A model generated the notes under the pieces. It was not told the origin of the DNA. It worked only from the letters and a program-made list of their open reading frames with translations, and did not search any database. From NCBI GenBank assembly GCA_002452095.1, contig DKEG01000011.1, forward strand, positions 18,348 to 26,432: a DNA stretch of 8,085 nucleotides, read 5' to 3'. Below are positions 6,333 to 8,085 of this stretch, in pieces. The translations under genes were made by a program, and so were the position numbers. This stretch comes from Bacteroidales bacterium UBA6828 (GTDB taxonomy: Bacteria > Bacteroidota > Bacteroidia > Bacteroidales > Paludibacteraceae). Position 1 is the stretch's first letter; the number at the start of each line of letters is the position of its first letter.

Positions 6333-6899
6333 TTATTGTTCGATTTGCCCGATGATTTCGTCCATCTCGCGGATGTACTGCTTGTTTTGCCGGTTGCCGA
6401 TAATCCCCCCCACGATGCCGCCTGCTATTGCACCTACTGCAATACAGATAACAAAAGTCAGATCATCGGTGTGATGTATGTACAACTCTGCCAAAAACCA
6501 TATAAACCATACGGAAGCCATAGATAATCCTATCCATATCCAGTTTTTATACAGTTGGCGCAGCCGGCGCACTTGTTTGGCTACGGTGAGCAGGTCGCCC
6601 TGCATAATCTCGTTTTCCTTCACACGGCGGAACGGCAGCAGCGTTGCCAGAAAGCAGACAATCATCATCACGGTTGTGCCGCCGATAAACCACCATGAGC
6701 AGTCCAATCCCCAAAAGACCGAGTTGCCGAAGATGACAACAAACAGAGCGCATACTCCCTCTATCCATACCGCTCTGTTGAGCCTGCGTGTGCGTTGGCG
6801 GGTAACCTCGCGGAGGAGTCGGTCGTTTACTATCTCTTCATTATTTATTTTCTGTTTGAGCAGAGCCATCTGAGCCTGCATTTCCTGTAGTTCGTCCAT
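6333..6899 (-). CDS. Four-TM membrane protein co-transcribed with ECF sigma factor (possible anti-sigma)
   Basis: A 188-residue protein I cannot assign to a named family. Residues 1-38 are charged and heptad-like (coiled coil: MDELQEMQAQMALLKQKINN), followed by hydrophobic segments at about 44-62, 70-89, 119-138 and 147-167. A charged cytoplasmic-type loop (91-117) lies between the second and third. The last helix is glycine-rich (GAIAGGIVGGIIGN, 156-169), typical of tight helix packing. It lacks the FecR-type or zinc-finger (HxxxCxxC) anti-sigma signatures. Its start is 22 nt after the sigma stop, so both are one transcript, ending at the hairpin just downstream. Position next to an ECF sigma and a cytosolic coiled coil before the membrane suggest it tethers or inhibits the sigma factor; this is inference. 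A G7 run (6411-6405) lies in the glycine-rich helix and the frame is intact there. Confidence 0.8.
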   Translation of the reverse strand: MDELQEMQAQMALLKQKINNEEIVNDRLLREVTRQRTRRLNRAVWIEGVCALFVVIFGNSVFWGLDCSWWFIGGTTVMMIVCFLATLLPFRRVKENEIMQGDLLTVAKQVRRLRQLYKNWIWIGLSMASVWFIWFLAELYIHHTDDLTFVICIAVGAIAGGIVGGIIGNRQNKQYIREMDEIIGQIEQ

Positions 6900-6921
6900 T
6901 GTTGTAATGATTAAAACGGGT

Positions 6922-7398
6922 TCAACTTTTCTTTAATTGTTCTTTGATGCGCACTAATTTGACGGACACATTCTTGGCACTGATGCCCACTATCTGCCCT
7001 ATCTCTTCGTAACTGAGGTTTTCGAGCCACAGCATCACGATGGCTCTGTCCACCAGTCCCAAGCGGTGGATACGGCTGTAGAGAGCCTGCACCTGTTGTG
7101 CGTCATCGTCTTGGTCGGTATAGAGGTCGATATCCATACTGAGCGGTACACGCTCGCCGCGCGACTTACGTTTGCGGTCTGCCGAGATACAGGTGTTCAT
7201 ACTCACGCGGTATATCCACGTGGCTTCCTTGCTCTCGCCGCGGAAGGTGTCGTAGCCCTCCCATAGCCGTATCAGGATGTCCTGAAACAGGTCGGCGACC
7301 TCGTCTTTGTCCGAAGAGAACATATAGCAGATACTGTATATCGTGCTTTTGTTCCGCCGGACAAGCCGGGCAAATTGTTGTTCTTTTGTCAGTTCCAT
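6922..7398 (-). CDS. ECF-family RNA polymerase sigma factor
   Basis: A 158-residue ECF (group IV) sigma factor, a little short for the family. Region 2 spans about 8-78, with DEVADLFQDILIRLWEGYDTF (regions 2.1-2.2, core binding) and ATWIYRVSMNTCISADRKRK (2.3-2.4, -10 recognition). Region 4 spans about 105-156, with the helix-turn-helix LSYEEIGQIVGISAKNVSVK (-35 recognition). The ATG at 7398 is preferred: the longer frame begins at a TTG (7452) and adds residues unlike any sigma N terminus. The neighbour 22 nt downstream is a four-TM protein that may regulate it. An ECF-type promoter lies 90-115 nt upstream, suggesting the factor drives its own operon. Targets cannot be read from this window; neither the BspA promoter nor the methyltransferase promoter looks ECF-type. 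Confidence 0.92.
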   Translation of the reverse strand: MELTKEQQFARLVRRNKSTIYSICYMFSSDKDEVADLFQDILIRLWEGYDTFRGESKEATWIYRVSMNTCISADRKRKSRGERVPLSMDIDLYTDQDDDAQQVQALYSRIHRLGLVDRAIVMLWLENLSYEEIGQIVGISAKNVSVKLVRIKEQLKKS

Positions 7399-7482
7399 CA
7401 GTTTGTTTTGTTTAGTTGTCGGTGGGCGTGCCACCAACCGGATTGCATACAAAGAATTTGTTTTGAATCAGCCAATTCTGCC

Positions 7483-7514
7483 TATTAGACGCACATACCT
7501 ATGGAAAAACTACA
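7483..7514 (-). promoter_or_regulatory. ECF-type, probably autoregulated promoter of the sigma operon
   Basis: Read on minus: TGTAGTTTTT (7514-7505) and CGTCTAATA (7491-7483), with 17 nt between TGTAGT and CGTC. ECF promoters commonly have a -35 of TGTAAC/TGTAGT type followed by T and a -10 built on CGTC. No primary-type TAnnTTTG box is found on minus between 7399 and 7560. The predicted start is near 7480, with a leader of about 80 nt. Confidence 0.55.
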
Positions 7515-7533
7515 GAGAAAGCGATTTTTTTTT

Positions 7534-7613
7534 CAAAGAAATACTTTTGTCATCATAATCTCCTTGGTTAAGGAATATGACTATCTCACAACGAGCGATT
7601 AACAGAACGGCTG
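7534..7613. other. Short non-coding spacer between sigma promoter and helicase terminator
   Basis: Together with the sites on either side this fills the 316-bp gap between 7399 and 7714. It contains a TACTTTTG box (7542-7549, plus) without a matching -33 element and a 4-bp hairpin (7562-7573). I see no gene. Confidence 0.5.
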
Positions 7614-7656
7614 AAAACAAACAGTGTCATTGTGTGCTGCGCACACAATGACACTG
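7614..7656 (-). terminator. Strong intrinsic terminator of the DEAD-box helicase gene
   Basis: A perfect 16-bp stem (7622-7637 with 7641-7656) with a 3-nt loop. On minus it is followed by TTTGTTTTC. It lies about 58 nt past the helicase stop at 7715 and insulates the sigma operon from helicase transcription. Confidence 0.85.
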
Positions 7657-7714
7657 AGTAAAAATAATGAACTTGTGTTCCTGTTTATGTGTCCAATTAC
7701 ATAGTCTGGAGCAT

Positions 7715-8085
7715 TCATTTGGTCGGACGCTGCTTTAGATGTGATTTCTTGGCAGGATTCCCCTTTCTGTAAGCCCTGTTGCCTTTACCACCTCTGCCGG
7801 AACTACGACCTGCCCGGGCGGTGTATAGTTCGCTTTTCGGTGCTTCGCCCAAGGCTTCGGGCAGCGGCAGACGCTCGATGTCTTTCTTGAGGAAACGCTC
7901 TATCTTCTGGAAATAGCGGGCGTCCTCGGGGCTGACCAGTGTAACCGCCTCGCCTTTGTTTTCCGCACGTGCCGTACGACCGATACGGTGTACATAATCC
8001 TCTGCGTCGCGGGGTACGTCGTAGTTGATAACCAGCGGTATATCGTCCACATCAATACCGCGGGAGATGATGTCGGTAGCCACCA
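7715..8085 (-). CDS. DEAD-box ATP-dependent RNA helicase, C-terminal fragment (RhlE-like)
   Basis: The 5' part lies beyond the window; the last 122 codons are here. The visible part is the end of the second RecA-like domain: motif V (ATDIISRGIDV) and motif VI (HRIGRTARA, the arginine finger region; most relatives have HRIGRTGR). A linker follows (IERFLKKDIERLPLPEALGE), then a basic, glycine- and lysine-rich tail of about 35 residues (GRSSGRGGKGNRAYRKGN onward) that typically adds RNA affinity. The GTG at 8083 is an internal valine, not a start. Such enzymes unwind short RNA duplexes in ribosome assembly or RNA decay. RhlE-like is my best guess from the basic tail and motif spacing; other DEAD-box subfamilies are possible because the N-terminal domain is missing. 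Confidence 0.9.
   Translation of the reverse strand, partial: VATDIISRGIDVDDIPLVINYDVPRDAEDYVHRIGRTARAENKGEAVTLVSPEDARYFQKIERFLKKDIERLPLPEALGEAPKSELYTARAGRSSGRGGKGNRAYRKGNPAKKSHLKQRPTK

Noticed and set aside
6922..7452. Longer sigma factor starting at TTG 7452
   Set aside because: The extra 18 residues are not sigma-like and begin with a rare start; the ATG at 7398 begins the normal region-2 lead-in.
7577..7651. Plus-strand 24-codon frame ATG to TGA
   Set aside because: Its second half is the terminator hairpin and there is no good promoter; chance frame.

Overview
This window looks like the chromosome of a member of the Bacteroidota, most likely order Bacteroidales. Four things point there: a BspA-type leucine-rich-repeat surface protein with a C-terminal region resembling a type IX secretion (T9SS) sorting domain; promoters matching the phylum-specific TTG/TTTG - about 20 nt - TAnnTTTG pattern; weak Shine-Dalgarno signals; and an ECF sigma factor paired with a small membrane protein. 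All assignments come from reading the sequence; no database was searched.

Layout. Positions 1-583 hold no supportable gene. They contain an 11-bp tandem repeat at the left edge, a terminator hairpin serving minus-strand transcripts, and a dense cluster of small hairpins (332-466) that includes two near-identical GC-rich palindromes. Positions 584-4241 (minus) form one operon: a very large BspA-like exported repeat protein (1009-4241), then, after 2 nt, a 140-residue exported protein with a C-terminal membrane anchor (584-1006). The large gene is split by a frameshift at a run of seven G (3518-3524). One extra G would join both halves into a 1077-residue protein of four cysteine-containing LRR modules, a beta-rich domain and a T9SS-like tail. 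This is the most notable feature of the window: phase variation, programmed slippage, a decaying gene or a sequencing error could each explain it.

Positions 4242-4900 are a 659-bp AT-rich divergent intergenic region. It has a good minus-strand promoter for the BspA operon (long leader of about 230 nt), one or two plus-strand promoters, and two short tandem repeat arrays (3 x 18 bp and 4 x 11 bp). Positions 4901-6241 (plus) encode an RsmF/NOL1-type rRNA cytosine-C5 methyltransferase. A hairpin at 6268-6302 separates it from the convergent minus-strand pair 6333-6899 (four-TM protein with a coiled-coil N terminus) and 6922-7398 (ECF sigma factor). That pair is preceded by an ECF-like promoter, which suggests autoregulation. 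Beyond a perfect 16-bp terminator hairpin (7622-7656) lies the C-terminal end of a DEAD-box RNA helicase (7715 to the window edge, minus).

The methyltransferase and helicase are ordinary RNA-metabolism genes. The sigma/membrane pair is probably a small regulatory module. The BspA operon is the accessory, surface-exposed part of the window.
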